A stretch of 40,764 nt of DNA from Sphingosinicella sp. YJ22 (GCF_011320075.1 NZ_JAANPA010000031.1:1-40764); one strand, 5' to 3'; positions 21,597 through 30,276 are shown, counted from the stretch's first letter. Made by a program: numbers and translations. The notes: generated by a model not told the origin, from the letters alone.

Positions 21597-23897
21597 TTGA
21601 CTTTGACCCGCATCCGATCCGGATCATTCCCGCTGAAAGCGCTGCTCGCGGCGCTGCTGATCGGGCTTGTCTTCGGTCAGTTCATCGTCGCCGAGCCGCT
21701 TGAAAACGCAATGAAACTCGCGCGCAACAAGCTGCGCGACCATGCGGTAAGCGGGCAGGTCGTGCTCGTCGCCATCGACGACAGAAGCCTTGCCGAATTC
21801 GGCTCGGCGCCGTGGAGCGGCAGCCGAATCGCGGAGCTGCTCGATCGCGTCCGGGCCGCCAACCCCGACAGCGTCCATCTCGACGCCGCGCTTCCCGGGC
21901 AAGGGCCGTCGCTCGACGCCACGCGCCTCGAGGCGTCGCTCGCCGCCTTCCGGACGCCGGTCACATTGCCGGCGCGCTTCTCGATCGACCGGCTGTCGGA
22001 GCGGCGCGCGATCGAGCCGCCCGCGCGCTTCACGCGCCATGCGCGGCTGGTCAACACCAACCTCTACGAGGAATGGGACGGGCGCATCTGGGCCCACCTC
22101 AATGGCGCCGTCGTGGGAGAGCGATATTTGCCTTCGCTCGCGGCGTTCCTGGCCGGGCGCGACGACCGGTCGTCGAGGCATTTCCCGATCGACCACGCGC
22201 TCAACGTGCGCACCATCCCCGTGGTGAGCGCAGGCGACCTCCTCGGCAACCGCGCGCGTGCGACCCTGCTCGCGGGCAAGTCGGTCGTCATAGCACGGAC
22301 CGATATCGGCGCGGATCATTTCGTCGCGCCGGGCAGCGGCCATGTGCCCGCGGCCATGATCCACATCCTGGCCGCCGAGACCCTGATCGAGGGGGCGCCG
22401 ACCAACGCCGGCTGGTTCCCGCCGCTCGTCCTGGCGATGATCCTCGCCTGCCTCATCCTGGGCTCGCGAAGGCGCTCCGTCGCCCTGGGCGCGCTCGCCT
22501 TTGCCGCGGTCGCGTTCCTCGTCGGGCCGCTCCTGCTCGAGACCCGGCACATCCATATCGAGGTGACCGCAGCGCTCGCCGCAGTCTGCGTCGCCGCGAC
22601 GGCCCGGTTGATCCGCAGCCTGCGGCGCTCCTATCAGACCCGCGGCACGATCAACATCGTCACCGGGATGCCGAACCTCCAGGCGCTGAGGAACACGACC
22701 GACGAATCCGATGCGATCGTCGTCACCGCCCGGGTGAAGAATTACGCCCACATCGCGACGACGCTGCCGCCCCAGCACGAGAAGGACCTGGTCGAACAGA
22801 TCGTCGCGCGGCTGAAATTCGGCACCGGAAGCTCGGTCATCTACCAGGCCGACGAAGGCGTGTTCGTCTGGCTATCCCACCACGCCGGCGAGGAAAGCGT
22901 CATCCAGCAGATCGAGGGCCTCCACGCCCTCTTCCGCAGCCCGATTGTCATCGCCACGCGGATTATCGACCTCGCGGTCACCTTCGGCCTGGACGCCGAC
23001 GAGAACCGGACCATCCTCCAGCGCGTGTCGAGCTCGCTGGTCGCGGCCGACGAGGCGGCGCGCGACGGCAGGCGCTGGGCGAGCTTCAATCCGGCCAGCC
23101 TCGAGGACGCCGAATGGAGCATGTCGCTCCTCGCCCGCCTCGACCATGCCATCGACAATGGCGAGCTGTGGGTCGCCTACCAGCCCAAGCTCGATTGCCG
23201 GACCGGCGAAATCCTGGGCGCCGAGGCGCTGGTGCGCTGGACTCATCCGGAAAAGGGCCAGGTCTATCCCGACCAATTTATCGGTGCCGCCGAGCAAGGC
23301 GGCCGGATCGAGCGGCTGACCGAATTCGTGCTCGACACCGCCATCGGCGACGTGGCCAGCATCAACGCACGCGGACGCCCGTTGAGCATCGCGGTCAACC
23401 TCTCGGCGGTGCTGCTCGGCAATGACAGCCTCGTGCCGCTCGTCGAGGGGCTGCTGCGCAAGCACAAGCTGCGGCCCAACCTGCTCACCCTCGAAGTGAC
23501 CGAGACCTCGACCATGGGCAGCGAGGCGCGGGCGATCGCCAACCTGCGCCGCCTCAACGACATCGGCATCGAGCTGTCGATCGACGATTACGGCACCGGC
23601 TTCTCGACGCTGGAATATCTGCGTCGGATTCCGGCGTCGGAGATCAAGATCGACCGCAGCTTCGTCACCATGCTGCACACCTCGCAAAGCGACCGCATCA
23701 TGGTCAACTCGACCATCCAGCTCGCCCATTCGCTCGGCCGCAAGGTTGTCGCCGAAGGCGTCGAAAGCCAGGAGATCCTCGATCATCTCCGGCACATGCG
23801 GTGCGATTTCGTGCAGGGCTACCACACCGGCCGCCCGGTTGCGTTCGAGGCCTTCCTCAGTCGTCTCAACGTAAAGGCTGGCCGGCAAGCCGCCTGA
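21597..23897 (+). CDS. CHASE2 - degenerate GGDEF - EAL cyclic-di-GMP phosphodiesterase
   Basis: 766 residues. TM1 (about 14-32) leads into a periplasmic CHASE2 sensor (about 35-260: VVLVAIDDRSLAEFG, PDSVHLDAAL), then three membrane helices (about 272-345), a degenerate GGDEF domain (about 355-495; the active-site position reads QADEGVF, not GGDEF) and an EAL domain (about 515-760). EAL catalytic residues are kept: EALVRW, NLSA, EVTETS, DDYGTGFS, EIKIDRSF, EGVES and QGYHTGRP. It should therefore degrade c-di-GMP, with the dead cyclase domain as a regulatory module, in response to a periplasmic signal. The start is TTG at 21597 with a weak ribosome site; a second TTG at 21603 is in frame. Confidence 0.92.
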   Translation: MTLTRIRSGSFPLKALLAALLIGLVFGQFIVAEPLENAMKLARNKLRDHAVSGQVVLVAIDDRSLAEFGSAPWSGSRIAELLDRVRAANPDSVHLDAALPGQGPSLDATRLEASLAAFRTPVTLPARFSIDRLSERRAIEPPARFTRHARLVNTNLYEEWDGRIWAHLNGAVVGERYLPSLAAFLAGRDDRSSRHFPIDHALNVRTIPVVSAGDLLGNRARATLLAGKSVVIARTDIGADHFVAPGSGHVPAAMIHILAAETLIEGAPTNAGWFPPLVLAMILACLILGSRRRSVALGALAFAAVAFLVGPLLLETRHIHIEVTAALAAVCVAATARLIRSLRRSYQTRGTINIVTGMPNLQALRNTTDESDAIVVTARVKNYAHIATTLPPQHEKDLVEQIVARLKFGTGSSVIYQADEGVFVWLSHHAGEESVIQQIEGLHALFRSPIVIATRIIDLAVTFGLDADENRTILQRVSSSLVAADEAARDGRRWASFNPASLEDAEWSMSLLARLDHAIDNGELWVAYQPKLDCRTGEILGAEALVRWTHPEKGQVYPDQFIGAAEQGGRIERLTEFVLDTAIGDVASINARGRPLSIAVNLSAVLLGNDSLVPLVEGLLRKHKLRPNLLTLEVTETSTMGSEARAIANLRRLNDIGIELSIDDYGTGFSTLEYLRRIPASEIKIDRSFVTMLHTSQSDRIMVNSTIQLAHSLGRKVVAEGVESQEILDHLRHMRCDFVQGYHTGRPVAFEAFLSRLNVKAGRQAA

Positions 23898-23997
23898 CCT
23901 GCCGCCCTTGCGGCAATCCTAACAAGCAGAATTTCGCTCTTTTGCGACGCGCTGTCTCGAAACAGGAGACCGTGCTCATACTGTGCTGGCTTTTTAC

Positions 23998-24026
23998 TTG
24001 TTAAGGATACCAATTAAGGTTAATAC
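23998..24026 (+). promoter_or_regulatory. Candidate promoter of the Trp-rich mini-gene
   Basis: TTGTTA (23998-24003) and TAATAC (24021-24026) are spaced by 17 bases in a clearly AT-rich patch. The predicted start near 24033 leaves a leader of about 25 bases to the mini-gene ATG. The geometry is good and the -10 match moderate. Confidence 0.5.
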
Positions 24027-24057
24027 CTCCGTAGCCAAAAACCTAAGGGAGGTCGGC

Positions 24058-24102
24058 ATGAGTATCTGGGCATGGCTTTGGGGCGGTGGAAGCTACCGCT
24101 GA
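24058..24102 (+). CDS. 14-residue Trp-rich micro-protein gene
   Basis: ATG at 24058 opens the frame MSIWAWLWGGGSYR, stop TGA 24100-24102. A near-perfect Shine-Dalgarno AAGGGAGGT (24045-24053) sits five bases upstream. A promoter-like pair precedes it and a strong intrinsic terminator follows 23 bases after the stop, making a self-contained unit of about 120 bases. Three Trp occur in five residues (W4, W6, W8), then a Gly run. Such a peptide could insert in the membrane interface. I do not know a homologue. It is not an attenuation leader for trp genes: none lies downstream. It could alternatively be a small regulatory RNA with an incidental frame. Confidence 0.6.
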   Translation: MSIWAWLWGGGSYR

Positions 24103-24125
24103 TCCGCTGATCTCAGCACAACCAT

Positions 24126-24155
24126 AAAGCCCCGTTTCGGCGGGGCTTTTTCTTT
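24126..24155 (+). terminator. Rho-independent terminator of the mini-gene
   Basis: AAAGCCCCG (24126-24134), loop TTTCGG, CGGGGCTTT (24141-24149), followed by a T-rich tract. A nine-bp perfect stem. It cleanly separates the mini-gene from the rplJ leader. Confidence 0.92.
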
Positions 24156-24231
24156 GCCTGGAGTCTCCGCTTCTGTGCGCGCGCGAAGAAATTAACCAAT
24201 TCGAATCGGCGCGAAGCCGCACGTCCTCCCC

Positions 24232-24259
24232 TTGACCGCGCTGCCCGATCTGTTATGGG
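24232..24259 (+). promoter_or_regulatory. Candidate promoter of rplJ-rplL
   Basis: TTGACC (24232-24237) and TATGGG (24254-24259) are 16 bases apart, with initiation expected near 24266. The five-of-six -35 match and its position 25 bases before the L10 leader structure support it. Confidence 0.5.
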
Positions 24260-24292
24260 GCCGCCCCTGACCGTGGGTTCGCCCGCCGGTCG

Positions 24293-24342
24293 CCGTCCGA
24301 GACAGCTGGTGGGCCCAGGCCCTTAATCTCCAGCCTAGACGG
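24293..24342 (+). promoter_or_regulatory. Ribosomal protein L10 leader (L10-L12 autoregulatory site)
   Basis: CCGTC (24293-24297) pairs with GACGG (24338-24342), and GCTGG (24305-24309) with CCAGC (24330-24334). The asymmetric gap between the stems (CGAGACA against CTA) has the form of the kink-turn bound by the L10-(L12) complex in the rplJ leader of other bacteria. The apical part contains CCCTTAATCT. It lies about 160 bases before rplJ, and excess L10 would repress translation. The rest of 24343-24499 has GC-rich hairpins I do not assign. Confidence 0.75.
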
Positions 24343-24499
24343 GGAAGAGTTTCACCAGCCCGGCTAAGCCGCGGCTGAGTCTGCCACGGCCTCAAGTGCC
24401 CGCGGACGCGCGACCAATCCCCTCGGACAACTACCCCGGCGGATGTCCCGTCGGGTTTCGTGTGCGTTCCCGCCCAGCGGGAGCGCGAAAGGAAGAGGC

Positions 24500-25015
24500 A
24501 TGGATCGAGCTCAAAAGAGAGAGCAGGTCGCACAGCTGAAGCAGACGTTCAACGAGACCGGCGTGGTGGTCATCACCCGCAATCTCGGCATGTCGGTGGC
24601 CCAGTCCACCGCCCTGCGGATCCGGATGCGCGACGCTGGCGCCAGCTACAAGGTGTCCAAGAACACGCTCGCTCTCATCGCCGTCGAGGGAACGCCTTAC
24701 GCGCCGATCAGCGACATGCTGACCGGCCCGACGGCGCTCGCCACATCGTCCGATCCCGTCGCGGCCGCCAAGGTCGCCGTGGATTTCGCCAAGACGACCG
24801 ACAAGTTCGAGATCGTCGGCGGCGCGATGGGCGATACGCTCCTCGATGCGAACGGAGTGAAGGCGCTCGCCGAGCTGCCGTCGCTTGACGAACTGCGTGC
24901 CAAGATCGTGGGCCTCGTCCAGGCGCCCGCGACCAAGCTCGCCCAGCTCGCCAATGCGCCTGCGGCCAAGCTCGCCCGCGTGTTCGGCGCCTATGCGGCC
25001 AAAGAAGAGGCCTGA
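24500..25015 (+). CDS. rplJ: 50S ribosomal protein L10
   Basis: 171 residues. L10 anchors L7/L12 dimers to the ribosomal stalk and represses its own mRNA. Recognised by [54 protein letters not shown] and the C-terminal L12-binding helices after [20 protein letters not shown]. The start at 24500 has GGAAGAGG upstream; longer in-frame starts are not part of the family. The extended C-terminal helix is of the type that carries three L12 dimers in some lineages, but I cannot judge the number here. Confidence 0.98.
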   Translation: MDRAQKREQVAQLKQTFNETGVVVITRNLGMSVAQSTALRIRMRDAGASYKVSKNTLALIAVEGTPYAPISDMLTGPTALATSSDPVAAAKVAVDFAKTTDKFEIVGGAMGDTLLDANGVKALAELPSLDELRAKIVGLVQAPATKLAQLANAPAAKLARVFGAYAAKEEA

Positions 25016-25020
25016 TTACC

Positions 25021-25077
25021 CGTCACCCCAGCGCAAGCTGGGGCCCACCGTAGATGCCAGCCTGCGCTGGCATGACG
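25021..25077 (+). repeat. Palindromic intergenic repeat between rplJ and rplL
   Basis: The outer arms CGTCA (25021-25025) and TGACG (25073-25077) enclose two hairpins, CCCCAGC-GCAA-GCTGGGG (25026-25043) and ATGCCAGC-CTGC-GCTGGCAT (25054-25073). This is a form widespread in alphaproteobacterial intergenic regions. It occupies most of the 83-base rplJ-rplL gap. Confidence 0.85.
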
Positions 25078-25098
25078 AAATGAACTGGAGAATTGAAA

Positions 25099-25479
25099 AT
25101 GGCAGACATCAACGCGCTGGTTGACCAGCTTTCCGAACTGACCGTCCTCGAAGCGGCTGACCTCGCCAAGGCCCTCGAAGAGAAGTGGGGCGTTTCGGCC
25201 GCCGCGGCTGTCGCGGTTGCCGGTCCGGCCGCCGGTGGCGGCGCTGGCGCCCCGGCTGCTGAAGAGCAGACCGAGTTCGACGTGATCCTCACCGGCGACG
25301 GTGGCAAGAAGATCAACGTGATCAAGGAAGTCCGTGCGATCACCGGCCTGGGCCTCGGCGAAGCCAAGGCGCTGGTCGAAGGCGCGCCGAAGCCGATCAA
25401 GGAAGGCGTCGCCAAGGACGAAGCCGAGAAGATCAAGAAGCAGATCGAGGAAGCCGGCGGCACCGTCGAGCTTAAGTAA
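25099..25479 (+). CDS. rplL: 50S ribosomal protein L7/L12
   Basis: 126 residues. The N-terminal dimerisation helices ([32 protein letters not shown]) lead to the Ala/Gly hinge ([19 protein letters not shown]) and the C-terminal domain that recruits translation factors ([40 protein letters not shown]). The length is standard. The gene follows the rplJ-rplL palindrome, has GGAG about eight bases before the ATG, and is closed by a strong terminator instead of continuing into rpoB. Confidence 0.98.
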   Translation: MADINALVDQLSELTVLEAADLAKALEEKWGVSAAAAVAVAGPAAGGGAGAPAAEEQTEFDVILTGDGGKKINVIKEVRAITGLGLGEAKALVEGAPKPIKEGVAKDEAEKIKKQIEEAGGTVELK

Positions 25480-25527
25480 GCTTCTCGAACGAGCTTTGCG
25501 GGTGTCTTGAAGCGCCCGTGGAGGGAG

Positions 25528-25560
25528 AGGGCGGTCCGGAGACGGGCCGCCCTTTTTCTT
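25528..25560 (+). terminator. Rho-independent terminator of rplJ-rplL
   Basis: An 11-bp stem, AGGGCGGTCCG (25528-25538) / CGGGCCGCCCT (25543-25553) with one wobble, loop GAGA, then TTTTTCTTT. It separates rplL from the convergent nuclease gene. Confidence 0.93.
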
Positions 25561-25608
25561 TGGCCGCGCGGCAGCGATCGGAGGGGAGTGGCTCTCCCCT
25601 CCAGACCG

Positions 25609-28600
25609 TCAGAACTGGAATTCGAGCGGCGCGACGCCGAGTCCGTAGGGCGCCGGTTGCAGGATGCCGCCGAGCGAGGCCGACGGGCCGTCTTCGATCT
25701 CGACCGCCGCGAAATCGTCGACGCCGAGCAGCACCACCGAGCCGCCGCCGTGGCTGAACGCGATCGAGAGGTCGGCGATGCCGTCCCCGTCGACGTCGCC
25801 GACGCGGTGGCTTTGCACGCCCACGCCGTTCAGCACGAGGCGGTCCTCGGCGACGTCGAAATCGAGGATCGTGTCGTTGCCCCCGCCCCGCGCGAACCAG
25901 AAGGAATCCGGCCCCTCCCCGCCCGACATCCGGTCGTTGCCGTTGCCGCCGTGGAGATTGTCGCGGCCGGCGCCGCCGTCGAGCAGGTCGTTGCCGTTGC
26001 CGCCGAGCAGGACATCGTTGCCGGAGCCGCCGGACAGGCTGTCATTGCCGTTGTCGCCGGCCAGCAGGTCGTGGCCGTCGCCGCCCGACAGCGCGTCGTT
26101 GCCGTTGCCGCCGTAGAGGAAGTCCTCGCCGGCGCCGGTGGCGATCACGTCATTGCCGTTGCCACCGAAGCGGACCTCGGTGTCGAAGCGGCCGGTGACG
26201 GTTACTTCGACCGTCGCGGTGCTGGTCAGGCCGCTGCCGTCGGTCACCGTGTAGGTGAAGCGATCCGTCGCGGTCTGGCCCGGCAACAGCAGGTCGTAGG
26301 AGTCGGCGTCGGCGACGTAGCGCAGGGTCTGAGTCGCGGCGTCGAAGATGACGCTGCCGTTGGTGGCGGAGGTGTCGACCGACTGGATCGTCAGCGTCGT
26401 ACCGGCATCCGGATCGCTGTCGTTGGCGAGCAGGGTGGCCCACAGGTTGGCGGTCGTGGCGTCCTCGTCGACCGCGACCGCGTCGCCCTCGGCGACCGGC
26501 GCCTCGTTGATGTCGGCGACGGTGATGACGAACTCGCGGGCCACGCGAAGGCCGTCGGGATCGACCGCCTCGGCGACGATCGTGTAGCTCGACTGCGCCT
26601 CGAAATCGAGCGGCGCGGTCGTGGTCAGCGCGCCAGTCGCGGAGTCGAGATCGAACAGGCCGCCGGCGTCGTCGACCAGCTGGAAGGACAGCATGTCCTC
26701 GTCCGGATCCTCGGCGCTGAGCGTTCCGACGAGGGTGCCCGCCGGCGCGTTCTCGACCACCACGGAATCGTCGATCGCGAGGTCGGTCGGCGCCTCGTTG
26801 GGATGCTCAATGAACAGGCGGCCGACGATCGCGTCATGGTCGGTGCCGCGGAACACGGTGCGCGGCTGCTCGCTGTTGAGGTGGACGATGTCGAACAGAG
26901 CGCCTGGCATCATGTTGCCGCTGACCAGCAGATGGTCGATGGCCTGGCTATTGCCGTCGAAGATGTAGCCGTAGCGCTCCTCCTCCGGATTGAGCCGGTG
27001 GAGATTGGTGACGACCCCGCCCGCCTCGAGGCTGGTCAGCGATTCCTCGAACCAGAAACCGTTGAAGTCGCCGAGCACGCCCAGGCGCAAGTTCGGGTTG
27101 GTCGCCAGCGATTCCTCGAGGAACTGGCGCACCACCGCGCTCTGCGCGTTGCGGCCGGCCTCGCCGGCGTTGAACGGCGGCTGGTTGGCGCCCATCAACG
27201 GGTCGCTGTTGATTCGAGCCGGAGCGTGGACGTTGACCACCCGCACCGTCTCGCCGTTGAAGATGAAGTCGGCGACCAGCGGATTGCGGCTATTGGCGAA
27301 GACGGTGCTGCCCGGCCCGCCGGTGAGCAGCTGAGCGCTGCCTTCGACATAGTCGACCCGGTCGGCGCGGTAGAGGAAGCCGTTGCGGATGTTGCCGCCG
27401 GCCTCGCCGCCAGTGCTGTTCGCGGTCGCCGGCGCGATCTCGACATAGATATATTGCGGCCCGCCATCCTCGAGGATTTCGTCGATCAGGCGCTGGGCCG
27501 TCTCGGCGGCGGACAAGGGATGGCTGCCGTTGGCGCCATTGGCGTCCTGCATCTCCTGGAGGCCGATGATGTCGGGCGCCTGCAGGTTGAGCCGGATATT
27601 GTCGGCGAGGATCTCGAACTTCGCATCCTCGTCGGCGAGGCTCAGATTCTCGACGTTGAAGCTTGCGACGGTGAGATGGTTGCGGCCGCCGACGAGGTCG
27701 GTCGTCTCGCGCTCCAGCGGGCCCTCGTCATGGGTGACGGTCGCGGTCTCGCCGAGCACGACGCGGAAATTGCCGTCGCCATAGGAAACGACGCCGGTGA
27801 CGTCGCCGAGGCGGTCGCCTTGAGTCAGATTCTCGAGCTGCGCGTCGCCGGTCAGGCGGATCCGCTCGGGATTGAAGTCGCCGTCGGAAATGGTGATTCC
27901 GCCGCGGCTGTTGGTGCCGGTGGCGCCCTCCCCGCCCGACGCGACGACATGGACTCCGCCGTCGCGGCCGTTGGCGACCACGAGCGGCGCCTCGACGGTG
28001 ACGCGCATGCCTTCCAGCGCTTCGTAGAAATCGATCCCGTCATTCTCGGGATCGAACACGCTGAAGCCGTCGTCGTCGATGATCTCGGACGGGGGCAGGA
28101 TTCCGCCGGTGCCGATCACCACCGCGTCGGGCAGCGCATTGCCGCTCGACTGGACGGTCACGGTCGACGCCTCGATCTCGGTGGTGGTGAGGCCGGCGCC
28201 GCCGCCGAACTCGGTCACCGTGCCGCTGACCAGGACGCCGTCGCCGATCGCGACGGTCGGGGCGGTGCGGGTGAAGACGAAGATCGCGTCGGAGGTGCGT
28301 GAATTGCCGTCGCCGGCGGCGTCCTGGAGGTAGAAGCCGTTGGACGCGAGCGCGGTGACGATTCCGGTGGTGGTCACCGGCTGGCCCTCGAACGGCGAAC
28401 GGTGCTGCTCGCCCTGGATCTCGTAGATGCGCAGGTTGAGCGGGTCGTCGTTGACGATGACGCCGGTCGCGCTGCCGTCGGCGATGGCGACGTTGCCGGT
28501 GGTGCCGGTCAAGGTGACGGTCAGGCTCTCGTTGAACTCGGGCGCGGTATCGCCGCTGATCCGGACCCGGATTTCGACGCTTGCGACTCCGACCGCGAAC

Positions 28601-30276
28601 GACACGCTTCCGGTCAGCGCCTGGCCGGCGCCGAGGTCGGCCGTATCGGTGGTGCCGTGGCCGATCTCGTAATCGGCGGTGGCACTCTGGTTGAGGCCGC
28701 CGGCGCGGCGCACGGTGAACACCATGTCGCGCTCGCCGTCATTGCCCTCGACGACTCGCGCGTCGACGATGCTGATGAGGCCGGTGGCGTCGCCGCCGAT
28801 GAAGTCCTGGCCTGTGTTGACCGCGCCGAAATTGTCGGCGCGGACGCTGGTCCAGCTGAAATCCTCGTAGCTCGCGCCGGTGCCGGTCAGCTGAAGCGAC
28901 AGGCCGGGCTGATCGCCGCCGGCTTCGGACACGCCGATGTCGGTGCTGGTCATGCCCGCCGCCGGGCCGTTGGTCGCGGTGATGGTGCCCTCGTAGGACA
29001 GGAACTGGACGACGCGGCCGAACGGATCGACGAGCGCGAAGCCGTCGGGCGAGCCGTTCTGGATGCCGTTGCCGCCGACGTTGAAGGAGAGCGTGCCGTA
29101 GCCGTCGTCCTGGTCGGGCACGACGCCACTCAGGGCGATGAGCGGCGCGTAGGAGGCGCCATTGCTGCCGTTGTAGAGGACGATGGTCCAGCCGCTGAGG
29201 TTCGTCCCCGCGGCCGCGGCGACTTCGATGCGCTCGCCGACGTCCGGATTGCCCTGATTGTCGTAATGGATCTCGTTGACGAACACGCCGCCCTGGGCGG
29301 GCGGTGGCACGTCGTCGTTGACGATCGTGCCGGTCGCGACCGCGTCGGTCAGCGCGGCGCCGCCGGTCGGCGCCGACAGGGTGACGGTAAAGGTCTCGTC
29401 GGCCTCGAAGTCGAGGTCGCCGGCGACCTGGATGGTGACGATCTGGGTCGTCGAGTCGCCGTCGGCGAAGCTGACCGTCCCGGTCAGCGGCCCGGCGAGG
29501 TCGGCCGAATTGGCGCTGCCCGGGAACGTCACCGTCCAGGTCGCCGAGACGGCGCCGTCCGTGCCGCCCTGGCGGCTGACCTCGAAGCTCATCGTGGTGA
29601 AGCCGGCATCGCCCTCGACGACCTGAGCGTCGGCGATCGCCAATACGCCCGGCGTGTCGCCGGCCAGCGGCTCGCTGGACACGACGATGTCGTCGATTCC
29701 GACCATCGCGTCGCTGCCCGGCGCGTCGTTGGTGATGATTCGGATCTCGACCAGCGACTGGTTGTTGGCTGCGGCCGGCAGCAGCACGTCGAGGTCGACG
29801 GTCTGGTTGCCCGCGGCGTTGAACACGCCGCTGACCGCCCCGCCCGGCAGGTTGATGAAGTCGCCGGTGCCGCCGATCCGATACTGGACCGCGAACTTCT
29901 GGTCGGTGGTGGAATTGTCGAGCTCGCGCAGAATCGCTGTGAAGCGCACGTTCTGGACGTCGGTCGTGTCGAGATAGATGACCAGGTGCGGCGCATCGGC
30001 GGTGCCGGAGCCCTGCAGCGCGACCACGTCGTCGCTGATCTCGTGGACGCCGCCCGTGGAGCTCGTCGCGCTGCTGCCGTTGATCAGGTTGACCGGAGTG
30101 GCGCTGCCGTCGGCGCGGACGTTCTGCGGGTCGGTCGACGTGCTGCTGCTGAGGCCGTCGCCGCGATAGCCGACGATGCTCGGAACGCCCCAATTGTCGG
30201 TCGTGAGCTGGCCCGCGGTCCCGGTCCAGTTCTGCATGAACTTGCTGTTGCGAAGGGCGTGAGGAGTCCAGGTCAT
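25609..30276 (-). CDS. Giant ExeM/NucH-family extracellular endonuclease with Calx-beta, lamin-tail and RTX repeats
   Basis: 1555 residues, no signal peptide. Approximate order: N-terminal domain 1-215, Calx-beta 215-330 (TMSFEVSRQGG, TGTIVNDDV), lamin-tail-like domain 335-490 (VFVNEIHYDNQGN), second Calx-beta 500-600, an OB-fold region, then an endonuclease/exonuclease/phosphatase core 865-1150 with ASFNVENL, IGLQEMQD, VNVHAPAR, GVLGDFNGF and GTDHDAIVG. That is the full DNase I-like catalytic set. A cadherin-like domain and an Ig-like repeat (NEAPVAEGDAVAVDEDATTA) follow, then about nine RTX nonapeptides (1370-1455, GGNGND type) and a C-terminal type I secretion region ending PLEFQF. It probably degrades extracellular DNA for phosphate or biofilm release, activated by calcium outside. 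No type I transporter genes are adjacent. The start is placed at 30276 (GGAG upstream); 35 codons upstream are open. Confidence 0.93.
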   Translation of the reverse strand: MTWTPHALRNSKFMQNWTGTAGQLTTDNWGVPSIVGYRGDGLSSSTSTDPQNVRADGSATPVNLINGSSATSSTGGVHEISDDVVALQGSGTADAPHLVIYLDTTDVQNVRFTAILRELDNSTTDQKFAVQYRIGGTGDFINLPGGAVSGVFNAAGNQTVDLDVLLPAAANNQSLVEIRIITNDAPGSDAMVGIDDIVVSSEPLAGDTPGVLAIADAQVVEGDAGFTTMSFEVSRQGGTDGAVSATWTVTFPGSANSADLAGPLTGTVSFADGDSTTQIVTIQVAGDLDFEADETFTVTLSAPTGGAALTDAVATGTIVNDDVPPPAQGGVFVNEIHYDNQGNPDVGERIEVAAAAGTNLSGWTIVLYNGSNGASYAPLIALSGVVPDQDDGYGTLSFNVGGNGIQNGSPDGFALVDPFGRVVQFLSYEGTITATNGPAAGMTSTDIGVSEAGGDQPGLSLQLTGTGASYEDFSWTSVRADNFGAVNTGQDFIGGDATGLISIVDARVVEGNDGERDMVFTVRRAGGLNQSATADYEIGHGTTDTADLGAGQALTGSVSFAVGVASVEIRVRISGDTAPEFNESLTVTLTGTTGNVAIADGSATGVIVNDDPLNLRIYEIQGEQHRSPFEGQPVTTTGIVTALASNGFYLQDAAGDGNSRTSDAIFVFTRTAPTVAIGDGVLVSGTVTEFGGGAGLTTTEIEASTVTVQSSGNALPDAVVIGTGGILPPSEIIDDDGFSVFDPENDGIDFYEALEGMRVTVEAPLVVANGRDGGVHVVASGGEGATGTNSRGGITISDGDFNPERIRLTGDAQLENLTQGDRLGDVTGVVSYGDGNFRVVLGETATVTHDEGPLERETTDLVGGRNHLTVASFNVENLSLADEDAKFEILADNIRLNLQAPDIIGLQEMQDANGANGSHPLSAAETAQRLIDEILEDGGPQYIYVEIAPATANSTGGEAGGNIRNGFLYRADRVDYVEGSAQLLTGGPGSTVFANSRNPLVADFIFNGETVRVVNVHAPARINSDPLMGANQPPFNAGEAGRNAQSAVVRQFLEESLATNPNLRLGVLGDFNGFWFEESLTSLEAGGVVTNLHRLNPEEERYGYIFDGNSQAIDHLLVSGNMMPGALFDIVHLNSEQPRTVFRGTDHDAIVGRLFIEHPNEAPTDLAIDDSVVVENAPAGTLVGTLSAEDPDEDMLSFQLVDDAGGLFDLDSATGALTTTAPLDFEAQSSYTIVAEAVDPDGLRVAREFVITVADINEAPVAEGDAVAVDEDATTANLWATLLANDSDPDAGTTLTIQSVDTSATNGSVIFDAATQTLRYVADADSYDLLLPGQTATDRFTYTVTDGSGLTSTATVEVTVTGRFDTEVRFGGNGNDVIATGAGEDFLYGGNGNDALSGGDGHDLLAGDNGNDSLSGGSGNDVLLGGNGNDLLDGGAGRDNLHGGNGNDRMSGGEGPDSFWFARGGGNDTILDFDVAEDRLVLNGVGVQSHRVGDVDGDGIADLSIAFSHGGGSVVLLGVDDFAAVEIEDGPSASLGGILQPAPYGLGVAPLEFQF

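Noticed and set aside
24000-24025. TTAA repeats resembling CtrA binding sites upstream of the mini-gene
   Set aside because: The three TTAA words are spaced 9, 2 and 15 bases, not the TTAA-N7-TTAA spacing of the CtrA box.
24058-24155. Trp-rich peptide plus terminator as a trp-operon attenuator
   Set aside because: No tryptophan biosynthesis gene follows; the next gene is rplJ with its own promoter-like site and leader, and there is no alternative antiterminator pairing that I can see.
25900-26170. Short repeated units suggesting a CRISPR array
   Set aside because: They are the coding repeats of the RTX nonapeptides (GGNGND type) in the nuclease gene; there are no equal-length spacers and no cas genes.
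25507-28302. A 931-codon open frame on the plus strand
   Set aside because: It lies wholly opposite the nuclease gene, has a low-complexity Val/Ala/Asp/Arg composition typical of antisense reading in high-G+C DNA, and shows no family motif. The same holds for the plus-strand frame at 28402-30426.
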